Source of the DNA: Bipolaris cookei
Taxonomy: Eukaryota; Ascomycota; Dothideomycetes; Pleosporales; Pleosporaceae
NCBI GenBank assembly: GCA_002286855.1
Contig: NRSV01000112.1
Coordinates: forward strand, 42,001-60,903
Direction of reading: 5' to 3'
DNA length: 18,903 nt
This document shows positions 1 to 8,327 of this stretch, one piece after another. Under the pieces are notes generated by a model. That model worked only from the letters and a program-made list of their open reading frames with translations, was not told where the DNA came from and did no database searches. The first letter of the stretch is position 1, and each line of letters starts with the position of its first letter. A program made the position numbers and the translations under genes.

Positions 1-476
1 CTTACCAGGACGATTACTGTCATGCATTTGACTCCAGTCACCATTAGCTGTGAGCCATTTGTAGGAGACCGGCGTCATGTTCCCAAGCGTAGCTGTACAA
101 CAAGACCCGAATGAGCCGCGCTTCGACTTACGTAATAACTGCCTATGGGAGGTCACTTCGTCTATTGAGGAGCATTATGATTCATCACTCCTGTTATTGA
201 GGTTGCAAATTCGCCCTTACATGCAGCTACACAACAGATTTGAGCGACCCCATCTTCTGTATATGTCTTAGAAAAGACGTCAGCTATAGAACCGTCGTTG
301 TGTGATTGGCCCATCCTTAGTAAAACTCGGGTGACTGGACTGTTGAGACAATGAAAATGGAATTGCTGACGACAGTATCCTCTAATACAAGTTGTCGATT
401 TCAGTGGCCTTACCTGTGTAGGCTAATTGTATGTTTGTCTTTGCGATTACGTACCAGTTTGCCGTGTTTCTACCGT
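1..476 (-). CDS. Probable spliced gene, partial at the window edge, product unknown
   Basis: I do not recognise the product. Minus-strand reading gives three blocks that join in one phase through canonical introns: an upstream block ending at 414, intron 340-413 (74 nt, donor GTAAGG, acceptor CAACAG), exon 221-339, intron 162-220 (59 nt, donor GTAAGG, acceptor CAATAG), and exon 6-161 followed by a perfect donor GTAAG at positions 5-1. The gene therefore continues beyond the left edge. Conceptual protein includes GSIADVFSKTYTEDG, QICCVAA, GSFGSCCTATLGN and SYKWLTANGDWSQ; two Cys pairs might suggest a secreted protein, but no signal peptide or start codon could be fixed. The true 5' end is uncertain because a TAG lies in frame near 474. 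Phase agreement across two introns plus the edge donor is the whole case. A decayed gene or chance open frames remain possible. Confidence 0.35.
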
Positions 477-785
477 AGTCAGCAGTTCTACTACGTCAGC
501 GGTCCACATAAGTCACTAAGCAAATTGATGGGAGAAAAAAGCATGTTGTAAGTGACTCGTATCTGGTGAGTCTATCCATCGCCTCATTCGCGTTCTATTT
601 CTGTCAACAAGCACGAAAAGCCTGCATGTACTGCGATCATATTATAGAGAAGTATATCAATGAAGAGACACCACAGCATGACAGAGTCATACCGTGAAAC
701 TGTCTGGACAGAAACAAGGCTGTCTATATTATACATCTCAGCCGCGCCATGCACATGTAGGTACTCATTCGGGTTTGGCAAGCCT

Positions 786-1659
786 TTACATGGAGGATTG
801 TTTATGGTTGATCGTGGGACGATCGGTGGGTCCAAAGACCCAGTCTAGAGCTATCGTTAGCCTGCTGCGATACTTTCAGTTTATTTAGAATCGACTTACA
901 TTGGGCGGCGTACTCGACTTCGAAACTACCTTGTCGACCTTGGCAATTCGCTGGTCCCTTTCCACCAGCTGTTTCGAGGCGATATACAGTATCAATACCA
1001 CCCACGGAAGACCCGGCGTCGGCAAGGTGGAGCCAAGGAACTGCCCCCTCTTGATGCAGCCCAGAATACGCTGATCTAGGAGCATCTGTTCCTTCAACTT
1101 TTCTAACCTGGGCAACAGGGTAGGGTGACTCAGACAGCTGGTCAAAGGCAAATGTAGGTAGGCTTGTGCCATTCGAAAACACAAAAAAGTGGTGCCCAAC
1201 GATTCTGTCAAAACCTTCTAGGCTTAGATAACCGTCTAACGCTTTTGGGTGGGTGCTCAAAAGGAGGGCTAGAGCAGATATTGCCCGAAGTTTCCATTTC
1301 GCAGTCCACAGGTTGGTACTGAGCTTGCTGCCAATGTCGTAAAGAACGGCTTTTCCAATGTCAGCAATATCCTTGTTGCTGAGCTAGTACTATCTACCTG
1401 TTGCACCTGTGGCGACGGGCACGTCAAGCTCGTCATCCTTGGCGCATGTGTAATTTTGGGTCCCGAGCCCTAGCACAACGTACTTGAGCTGACCAGCTGG
1501 AGCCGAAAGGGAACTTTGAGGCATTATGCCAGCAAGGTTGTCGATAGCCTTTGCCGGAGTATGAACAGGTGCGTTGTTATTGGTTACGAGCAGAGCGTTA
1601 GCAGAGCTGCCAAACGAACTGAAAAGTAAGACGGTCCATATCAATGATGAAGGAAACAT
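786..1659 (-). CDS. Secreted DUF3455 family protein, three exons
   Basis: The gene is complete once two short introns are removed: exon 1 1659-1398, intron 1397-1350 (48 nt, GTAGAT..AAAAG with GCTGAC branch site), exon 2 1349-900, intron 899-845 (55 nt, GTAAGT..CTCTAG with GCTAAC branch site), exon 3 844-786 ending TAA. It encodes 256 residues. The start is the ATG at 1659, which opens directly on a hydrophobic signal peptide of about 22 residues ending SSANA; upstream in-frame codons look like leader. Family hallmarks in order are LKYVVLGLGTQNYTCA, PVATGATAVLYDIG (formed across intron 1), GHHFFVFSNG, GAVPWLHL, GGIDTVYRLETAGGKGPA and SFEVEYAAQYWVFG (formed across intron 2). DUF3455 proteins are fungal, mostly secreted and of unknown biochemical function; some database entries carry a misleading 'malate dehydrogenase' label. 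Length fits the family. No damage is visible, so it is probably functional. Confidence 0.87.
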
Positions 1660-2499
1660 TGCGAGCACTCTTGAACAAATACAAGAGATTCTTAGCAGAT
1701 TGCCAACTTGCTTGATCTTACATACGGGGAGCTGGGGTGCTATAAACTCATGTCCTCTCCCTATCATGAACAAGAGGTGCAGAAATTCGAAGAAGATTAG
1801 AGTTCTTGCTATTACTTTTAGTCACTAGTAACGAGATTGGCGTGCGCTCTGCTATGTGAGCTGCTTACATGCGATTAGCAGAGCGAAACCCGTCATACGA
1901 TCACCTCAAGACTCTATGACGTATGATTAAAAGACGACTCAATCACATAGCCAACTATACACATGATATGCTGGCCTATTCAGTTACTGGTAATTACATG
2001 CTGCAGTCGAAGCCGCTTGACTGGCCCAAGGCCTAGTCAGGGCTAGAGGAGTAGTACCGATTGAATATTTTCAAAGATAGTAGAGAATAGCTTCCTTTGA
2101 TGAGTCATTAATTAACTTGCCGTTATCTACTACATTCCCGTCTTGAGTCTTTCCGTCTAAGTTGGGTATCGTACAATCTCATGCACTTGCAGCTTCCGCT
2201 TTGCGCCCATAGCCCAACTGTCATCCCACGCAGAACACGGACCCGCCCGGTGTACGCTTGTCCAAAAAGAGCTAAGCCATGTAAAAATGATGTGTTGGTT
2301 GGTCTGAGAGTTTGAAAGAAGACGCATCGCTGACATAAACTAACACTACTTGGGCAAGATTACCACTAAGCGATAGAGGCTTAGCATGGGATCAGAGATC
2401 GCCTGCTTACAGAAACCGGAAGCTGCAGCTGCATGAGATTGTAGTGTTGATAACTCCATATCCTTATAATGATGATCACAATATATTTATCTACGAGTA
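1660..2499. other. Gene-free stretch upstream of the DUF3455 gene
   Basis: I see no convincing coding signal on either strand. The first part is the promoter side of the minus-strand DUF3455 gene. At about 1843-1887 an 11-bp inverted repeat (CGCTCTGCTA / TTAGCAGAGCG) flanks roughly 20 bp and could fold as a weak hairpin. The rest is unremarkable AT-rich intergenic DNA leading to the MITE. Confidence 0.5.
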
Positions 2500-2693
2500 C
2501 AGTTGTTAGCGATTGCGGCTTCACCCCTGCGCACAGCTGCGCAACGGTTTTGAACTGTCTCACCCTCCGTATATGGCTTAGCGCTAGATGTCTGCTACGG
2601 AATAGTCGATGTGATTGGTCAGTCATCGATCTAACGATGACTGATATTGTTGAATGCTGCACGCAGAGGTGAAGCCGCAATCGCTAACGACTG
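2500..2693. mobile_element. 194-bp MITE with TA target-site duplication
   Basis: The element begins CAGTTGTTAGCGATTGCGGC and its other end, read on the opposite strand, begins CAGTCGTTAGCGATTGCGGC. The match continues through CTTCACC(C/T)CTGCG, giving terminal inverted repeats of about 37 bp with four mismatches, all transitions. TA dinucleotides flank both ends (2498-2499 and 2694-2695), the target used by Tc1/mariner and pogo elements. The interior has no transposase, so movement would need an enzyme in trans. Two short open frames inside are incidental. The parent family is not visible in this window; the pogo elements further right have different ends. Confidence 0.85.
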
Positions 2694-3021
2694 TACAGAG
2701 ACACGGAATCTACAGTCTCTTTTATTAGAGGCAAAAATATGCGCGTAATTACACATAGAAAATACTCAGATTCTCGCTCCCATTTCACTGACATGCGTAG
2801 CGTCACACATCCCCTATTGGTATTTCTCACTCTTTTCAGGTATGTGTATGCACGCTATCACTCTAGATGCCTACAAAAATTTGGCTTATAAGAAGAATGC
2901 CACGTTGTCTCACTGCAAGACCATGGTGAAAGAATCACCCTGCATCATTAGATCGTATTCGAATACTCTTAACACGAGTGAAACTGGAAATTTGATTTGG
3001 CTGTGCTCATCACAGAGACAG
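2694..3021. other. Gene-free stretch between MITE and WD40 fragment
   Basis: No supported gene. The minus strand directly downstream of the WD40 open frame contains further stops (TAG at 3022, then two TGA within about 20 bases), so if the WD40 protein once extended further its continuation is degraded. Otherwise nothing is seen. Confidence 0.45.
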
Positions 3022-3603
3022 CTAATCCTGTTTGCCCTTCCAGATTTGCGTGCACTCTGAACTGTCCATGTTCCAGATCTTCATCATACTGTCGCAGGAC
3101 GCAGACACGAGCTGTTTTGAGTTCGCTGAGAAAGTGACAGAAGCAATATCGTTGTTGTGGCCATGCAAAATTCCTATGCACTGGACAGCCTTCATATCCC
3201 AAATCCTAACAGTTCTGTCGCAAGACGCTGACGCCAGCCGATTCAAGCTGGGGGAAAACGTCACAGAGGTAACGCAGTCTTGGTGGCCCTCCAAAGTTTG
3301 CACGCAATCCAGACTCTGCATATCCCAGATTTTTATCGTATTATCGCACGATGCCGACACTAGCTTGTTTACGCCAGGCAAAAAAAGTACGTCGTTAACA
3401 CAATCCTTGTGACCTACAAACGTGTGCCAGCACTCGCCGCTAGATGCTTTCCACAACTTGACAGTTCTATCACACGAGGCAGACGCGATGAAATTTGAGT
3501 CGTGTGAAAAGACTATGGAGTTGATGCAGTCGATGTGCCCTTCCGTAGTTCGCGAAGACGTGTCATCATTTTGACTCTGGAAATGGCGTGGGAAGATGCC
3601 CAT
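3022..3603 (-). pseudogene. WD40-repeat fragment, likely tail of an NLR-type protein
   Basis: The open frame encodes about four and a half WD40 units with a period of 42 residues. Each unit has the GH..CV.SV.FS core, then LASASCDRTVRIWD or a variant: SASCDRTVKLW, SASCDNTIKIWD, SASCDRTVRIWD and SASCDSMMKIWN. WD40 units fold into beta-propellers that bind protein partners. In filamentous fungi this regular 42-residue style with conserved SASxDxTxxxW is typical of the sensor end of STAND/NLR proteins such as the HET-E/HNWD group, but no NACHT or effector domain is present here. An in-frame TAG lies just upstream of the first ATG and the LINE begins about 130 bp further, so the front is missing. 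The last repeat ends at TAG. The repeats differ clearly from one another, unlike the near-identical repeats of actively evolving HNWD genes. A free-standing small WD40 protein is the alternative. Confidence 0.7.
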
Positions 3604-3731
3604 CTCGTGTAAATTGCTGTGATGGTGCTAAACCTACTACTAAATGAGACGTTTGTCAGTGTTCGACATGTCCCAAAAATTACTGCAACGAGAGTATGGA
3701 AAAGGCCACTTTATATGCTATCTAGTTATGA

Positions 3732-6452
3732 GTCAAGGACCTATTTAGAGAGGAGCTGGGCAAAGCTATCCAGAGCAACCCAGCGCTACAATCGCTAGAT
3801 CAGATCAGCCAACCAAGAAAAGCAGATTCAAGAAACCTACTCCTAGGCCAAGACAACGAGCTTAAGCTGCAACTAGATGCAATTGGCATAGCAATTACTC
3901 TAGTAGTCCAACAAGCTGCAGATAAAGCTATTCCAAAACTAAAGCTAGGGCCAAAAGCAAAGCCCTGGTGGAGCCAGGAGTTAACTAAGCTACGAAGAAA
4001 CGTGTCTTACTGCCAAAGAACGTTCGCGCAACAACTTCAAGCTACCTCTATAGAAGAAGCCTACCCCTTTAAAAGAGACTTCCTTCTAGCGCGAATAACG
4101 TACCAAACAGCAATTAAGAAAGCTAAACGAGAGCACTGGAACAACTTCCTTGAAAAAGAAGACCCACAATCTATCTTTAAAGCTATGAACTATACTAAGG
4201 AAAAGAGAGTAGAAAGAATCCCTCCTATCCAGGGAGAGACACTAGAAACCTCTTTTAGGGGAAAGTGCAAAGCCTTTCGAAAAGCACTATTTCCACCACC
4301 CCCAAGTACAGCACCACCAAGCTTTAATAACCACCAAGAGAAAGAGTGGGAGTGGCCAGCGCTATCAATAGCCGAACTAGAACGGGCTTGTTCTAATAAG
4401 GTTAAAAGTAGCTCACCTGGCCCAGACGCTTTATCACAGGAAATTATCACAGCTGCCTACCAAGCTCAGCCAAACACGTTTTTCAAAACCTACTCACTGC
4501 TATTTAACTATGGATACCATCCAACGTGCTGGAGAAGAGCTACAGGAGCAATTCTAAAGAAGCCATCTAAACCTAACTACTCTATCCCAAAGGCCTACAG
4601 AGTAATTACTCTACTAAGCTGCCTAGGCAAAGTAATAGAGCGGATAATAGCTAAGAGACTCGGCTACCTCGCTGAGACTACCAACCTCCTACACGACTCA
4701 CAGATAGGAGGGAGACTAAAGAAATCAGCTATAGACGCAGCTCTACTCCTCGTAGATCAAATCCAGCACCAAAAACAACAAGGCTACACTACATCAACAG
4801 TCTTTCTAGATGTAAAAGGAGCGTTTGACCACGTTTCCCACAATCAGTTCCTAGATACACTAAAAAGACTAGGCCTACCTATCAGCCTAATCACTTGGGC
4901 TAAGACCTTTCTATCTAACAGATCTCTAAGGCTCGCCTTTGACGGCCAAATAGAAGAATTCAGCGAGATTAACGCGGGCATCCCACAGGGTAGCCCAGTC
5001 TCCCCAATCTTCTTTCTCATCTACATCAGAGATTTGTTCCCTCAAATAGATGGATTCCAGCTCTCCTACATCGACGACATCTCAATTACAACCTCGTCAA
5101 CGTCTATTAAGAAAAACGTTAAGATACTACAACGCAAGGTTAACAAACTAGTTACGAAAGGAAAACAACTAGCAATCGAGTTCGATATAGCGAAGACAGA
5201 GCTAATCCACTTTACAAAAAACAAAAAAAGAAAAGAAATTCCCCTAGAACTCCCTAGCAAGGAGAAAATATACCATAAAGATACAATTAAGTGGCTAGGG
5301 GTACACCTCGACAATAAGCTATCTTTTAGAGAGCACGTAGCTATTCGAGCTAGCCAAGCAAAAACAGCTTTTAATAGACTAGGGAGACTAGCGAATATAG
5401 ACCGCGGGCTATCTCCCTTTGCTATTAGACAACTATATCTAGCATGCGTTACGAGCATTGCAGATTACGGGTCGCCAATCTACTGGCGAAACCAGAGCTA
5501 TATAGAAGATCAGCTTCAGCCGCTACANATCCAAACAATAGAGGATAACTCTATAGTAATCTACTCAGACGCCTCTAAAACAAAAGATGGGGATGGGATA
5601 GGAGTAGGCCTAGTCGTCTATAACCCTAACCAAGAAGAAATCCACGCAGAGACAAAGAATATAGGCGAGCAGCAGCTAGTCTATAATGGAGAGCTCGAAG
5701 GCATTACGGCAGCGTTCGAATACGCCGCTAAAACCGCTCAAAAAGACCAGAATATCCACGTTTACGCTGATAACCAAGCTGCCATCTACAGGCTCCAGAG
5801 TCTATCAGACAAGCCCGGCCAGCAGTGGGTAATTCGGTGCCAAAAAGCAGCCAAAGCTATCCTTAACAGAAAAGCAAAGATCTTCTTGAAATGGGCGCCC
5901 GGCCATACAGATATAGAAGGAAATGAAAAAGCAGATTCCTTAGCTAAGGAAGCTACAAAACAAACACCAAAAAAATCACAAATAAGCCTAGCCTTCTTAG
6001 GCACTAAGATCAAACTCCTCCAACAAGCTAGCCAAGCAGAAGAGTGGAGAAAGTACAGAGAAACTGCAAGAGAGAAGAAGACTAGCTACGGAGCTATCTT
6101 TAATCTCAAGCTCAAAAACCAACTAGCAATCCCTAGAGGCACGAAAAGAGAGATTTCAAGCGCCTTCTATTCTCTTAAGATAGGACACGGATACTTTAAC
6201 GCCTACCTAAAGAGAGTTAAAAGAAGTAAAATAGATCACTGCCGCTGTGGAAGGCCACAAACAGCAGAGCATCTACTTCTATACTGCGGCTTCTACAGCG
6301 CAGAAAGAAGCCAGCTTAAAAAGACTCTAGACCAAAAAGTACTTAAACTCCCACTCTTACTCCACACTACGAGCGGCATAGAAGCTACTTTAGCTTTTAT
6401 TACTAGCACGCGGATAGGAACAAGAAAATGGCACCTTAGCCAAGAGGGCTAG
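3732..6452 (+). CDS. LINE reverse transcriptase - RNase H polyprotein, partial
   Basis: The frame is open for 907 codons with no native start because the front is truncated. Reverse transcriptase motifs are visible: KSSSPGPDALSQE near 4405, FLDVKGAFDHV at 4803 (first catalytic Asp), GIPQGSPVSPIF near 4977, and YIDD at about 5066 (catalytic pair; YADD or YVDD is more usual). An RNase HI domain follows with YSDASK near 5560, NGELEGI near 5690, YADNQAA near 5763 and GHTDIEGNEKADSLAKEA near 5903, giving the D-E-D-(H)D set. The C-terminus has a CxC..HxxxxC zinc motif (CRCGRPQTAEHLLLYC) at 6240. The RT thumb and the linker to RNase H, normally some 150-200 residues, are missing where the N occurs at 5528. 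Codon use is AT-rich (CTA, ATA, AGA) unlike neighbouring genes. No premature stop is present. Confidence 0.85.
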   Translation, partial: VKDLFREELGKAIQSNPALQSLDQISQPRKADSRNLLLGQDNELKLQLDAIGIAITLVVQQAADKAIPKLKLGPKAKPWWSQELTKLRRNVSYCQRTFAQQLQATSIEEAYPFKRDFLLARITYQTAIKKAKREHWNNFLEKEDPQSIFKAMNYTKEKRVERIPPIQGETLETSFRGKCKAFRKALFPPPPSTAPPSFNNHQEKEWEWPALSIAELERACSNKVKSSSPGPDALSQEIITAAYQAQPNTFFKTYSLLFNYGYHPTCWRRATGAILKKPSKPNYSIPKAYRVITLLSCLGKVIERIIAKRLGYLAETTNLLHDSQIGGRLKKSAIDAALLLVDQIQHQKQQGYTTSTVFLDVKGAFDHVSHNQFLDTLKRLGLPISLITWAKTFLSNRSLRLAFDGQIEEFSEINAGIPQGSPVSPIFFLIYIRDLFPQIDGFQLSYIDDISITTSSTSIKKNVKILQRKVNKLVTKGKQLAIEFDIAKTELIHFTKNKKRKEIPLELPSKEKIYHKDTIKWLGVHLDNKLSFREHVAIRASQAKTAFNRLGRLANIDRGLSPFAIRQLYLACVTSIADYGSPIYWRNQSYIEDQLQPLXIQTIEDNSIVIYSDASKTKDGDGIGVGLVVYNPNQEEIHAETKNIGEQQLVYNGELEGITAAFEYAAKTAQKDQNIHVYADNQAAIYRLQSLSDKPGQQWVIRCQKAAKAILNRKAKIFLKWAPGHTDIEGNEKADSLAKEATKQTPKKSQISLAFLGTKIKLLQQASQAEEWRKYRETAREKKTSYGAIFNLKLKNQLAIPRGTKREISSAFYSLKIGHGYFNAYLKRVKRSKIDHCRCGRPQTAEHLLLYCGFYSAERSQLKKTLDQKVLKLPLLLHTTSGIEATLAFITSTRIGTRKWHLSQEG
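5528..5528. other. Ambiguous base marking a probable collapsed gap
   Basis: The only non-ACGT base in the window. It sits exactly where the reverse transcriptase domain (ending ..EDQLQPL) jumps to the RNase H domain (starting IYSDAS after a short lead). The family normally has a long linker here, so the N probably joins two contig ends with sequence lost rather than marking a single unread base. Confidence 0.65.
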
Positions 6453-6681
6453 AAAGAAGAAAAACCAGAAAAACAACAACAAAAGAAGAAAACTTGATTT
6501 TACTAGCGCTATTTCCTTTCCCCTAAGAGAGCCCGCTGGAAGGCAGCCTGGCTACCCTACATCTCTCCCTGTTACCAAACTGCTCTTTAGCACCAGGTAT
6601 CTACAAAGCTAGTAATAGCTTAGCTAGATAAAGGCCGAAGCACCATAGTCACGTAATACAGCACAACGTATCAAATTGTAA

Positions 6682-8133
6682 CTAGTTAGATAGAACGGCC
6701 TTTGGCCAAAGTCCTACATAGCCAACGGCTGATACAGGACTATAATGGAATAATAATAATAATAATACTGGATTCGGCCCTTCTATTACCGGCTTTACTT
6801 CACCATTCTCCTTTCTTGGTGTGAAGGCTGTAAGTTTATCAAAGTAACGACCACAAAAGGCCCATAACTCAACATAGGACACCCAGGCCGCTGGACTTGA
6901 TAGCGATGTCATCTCCGCTTCCCTGAGCTTTGCAACTTGAATTCTTCTCTTATCCGGTGGAAAGTAGCAAGCCATAAAGCTTGAACGAATGGTACGTTTC
7001 ATGTTACTGCCAACCAGTTTCTTTAGCGTTTCACATATTGGTTCGATGTATTTGAGTGTCTCGAAGAATGTCCAAAGCGAGGGTATCAAGCCTTCAGAGG
7101 AGCATATGTTCTCTGCTAATTCCTGGCGAATCTGATGGTCTAGTTGACAGGGAAATATTATATTTCGCTTGAAAAGGTCCAGAACGAGTGCCTTGTCGAT
7201 AGGGGAGTTCTTAGGTGCCAATAACTCGAGGCTATCTACAGTAACTGCATCAACCGTGGAGAATGGAAGAATACCATTTTTGCAAGTCAAAATCTTGTTC
7301 CAAACCTCAAATATGCGATTGAGATAGTGAGACATCTCCTAGAACGATTAGAGAGATCGCGATATCCCGAAATCAACATACCTCGTCGCATTTCAAGGTA
7401 AGAAGTCTATGCAGAGCACCGAGCTGTACTTTCGCCCACAGCCCAGGCATCTCAATGAGCTTGTCAAAGCCAGATATAAGTTCTTTTCTTTTGAAGAGCT
7501 GGCGAAGATCCTTGGGCTTTGAGTTGTCAAGTCTTGTCCACCATTTCCTTTCTGCTTCTACTTTGTTTTCTCGGCGATACAACCGTATCCTCCGAAAGAT
7601 TTCGCCATCTGACGACCTTTGTTCATTTACGTATGACTCAACAATATGACAGAGAACAGGTGTTGGAGTTTCTATTGTAGTGTCACTACATGCATTTAGA
7701 AGATTTCAATGTACTTACCACTCGAGAACAGCCTTACCACCCACCACTTATCATTCTCGTCCAGGAACCGATCTGCTGCTCTTATACGATGTAATCCATT
7801 AAGGCACTGCAACTGTCCGAGTTCCAAAGTTGGAGCATCTCCAGCTGAGCAGCTCTTCTGCAAAGCCTCCGTTGGTAGACCAATAGCGCGTAATGCTGCG
7901 TTGAGACGGCCGTCCTCTACGACAGCATCGATGATGTTCTCATCTTGAAGCCTCAGGCATCCGGTCTTTTCAAAGATCTTCTGTAATCTGCGAACATTTT
8001 GGGGCGATACTTCCCGATGCTTGTTTAAAAACAGCTGGTGTTCGAACTGTAGACAGTCAAGGCGCACACGAACCAAACCTTGAAAACAACTTGCTTTATG
8101 CTTAGCTAGGGTGATGTCTGGAGAAACGTCCAT
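6682..8133 (-). pseudogene. DUF3723 family gene, three exons, 3' end replaced by LINE insertion
   Basis: Exon 1 8133-7719, intron 7718-7672 (47 nt, GTAAGT..CAATAG), exon 2 7671-7382, intron 7381-7339 (43 nt, GTATGT..TTCTAG with CTAATC branch), exon 3 from 7338. All phases agree. DUF3723 signatures are VRLDCLQFEHQ, NVRRLQKIFEKTGCLRL, LQCLNGLHRIRAADRFL, KWWVVRLFSSG, then ESYVNEQRSSDGEIFRRIR, RKWWTRL, KPKDLRQLF, LGALHRLLTLKCDEE, YLNRIFEVW, LIPSLWTFFETLKYIEP and YVELWAFCGRYF. Function is unknown; the family is fungal and often found in accessory regions and on Starship transposons. True family sequence stops near 6769 (..KPVIEGPNP); the final 28 or so codons, including a run of Leu encoded by the LINE (AAT)n tail, come from the LINE until a chance stop at 6682. 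The 453-residue product lacks the family's C-terminal part. Start ATG at 8133 is the first in the exon. Confidence 0.85.
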
Positions 8134-8327
8134 GGCCCTCGCAGTGTTTTGGCAGCAGATTCTGAGTGGAAGTTTGTTTTTTTTTACTGGCGGCGGCTAC
8201 GGCGTATCCACGGCTGGTTAACCGGTATCCGATTACGGAACTCGCCATAGATCGGACAACCGAAACCCGAAACTGGAAGATCTCGACATAAAGACAAGGC
8301 TATGCAATAAGATTCCCCTAGCAGAAA
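8134..8327. promoter_or_regulatory. Shared divergent promoter between DUF3723 and patatin genes
   Basis: The two start codons point away from each other across 194 bp, so both promoters must overlap here. The spacer has a T-tract (about 8178-8186), a GGTTAACC palindrome near 8216 and CCGATTACGG at 8229-8238, an everted CGG pair of the kind Zn2Cys6 fungal regulators can bind. The binding site is a pattern match only. Co-regulation of the two genes is inference. Confidence 0.4.
8229..8238. promoter_or_regulatory. Possible Zn2Cys6 regulator site (CCG N4 CGG)
   Basis: CCGATTACGG is an everted CGG repeat with four-base spacing, about 90 bp from each divergent start codon. Such short motifs occur by chance, and no matching regulator is in the window. 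Confidence 0.25.

Larger units (their letters stand above)
3732..6767 (+). mobile_element. 5'-truncated LINE (Tad1-like non-LTR retrotransposon)
   Basis: The element has a plus-strand reverse transcriptase/RNase H frame, a 3' untranslated region of about 315 bp and a terminal simple repeat of TAA/AAT units at 6749-6767. The endonuclease domain and first ORF expected in a full Tad1-type LINE are absent, so it is 5'-truncated, as LINE copies often are. Its right end abuts coding sequence of the minus-strand DUF3723 gene, which places the insertion inside that gene. I could not identify a target-site duplication. The left boundary is set at the first codon after TGA (3729-3731); a few tens of bases of decayed LINE sequence could lie further left. 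A single N at 5528 interrupts the element. Confidence 0.82.

Noticed and set aside
351..551. 66-codon plus-strand open frame
   Set aside because: No domain, no start context, and it lies antisense to the candidate spliced gene with consistent introns.
1574..1828. 84-codon plus-strand open frame
   Set aside because: Antisense shadow of DUF3455 exon 1 and its promoter.
2381..2680. Open frames on both strands across the MITE
   Set aside because: They are created by the inverted repeats and have no protein features.
3604..3731. Remaining 3' part of the DUF3723 gene on the far side of the LINE
   Set aside because: Minus-strand translation of this stretch gives no DUF3723-like sequence, so a simple insertion without loss is not supported.
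5066..5458. 130-codon minus-strand frame within the LINE
   Set aside because: Shadow of the reverse transcriptase frame.
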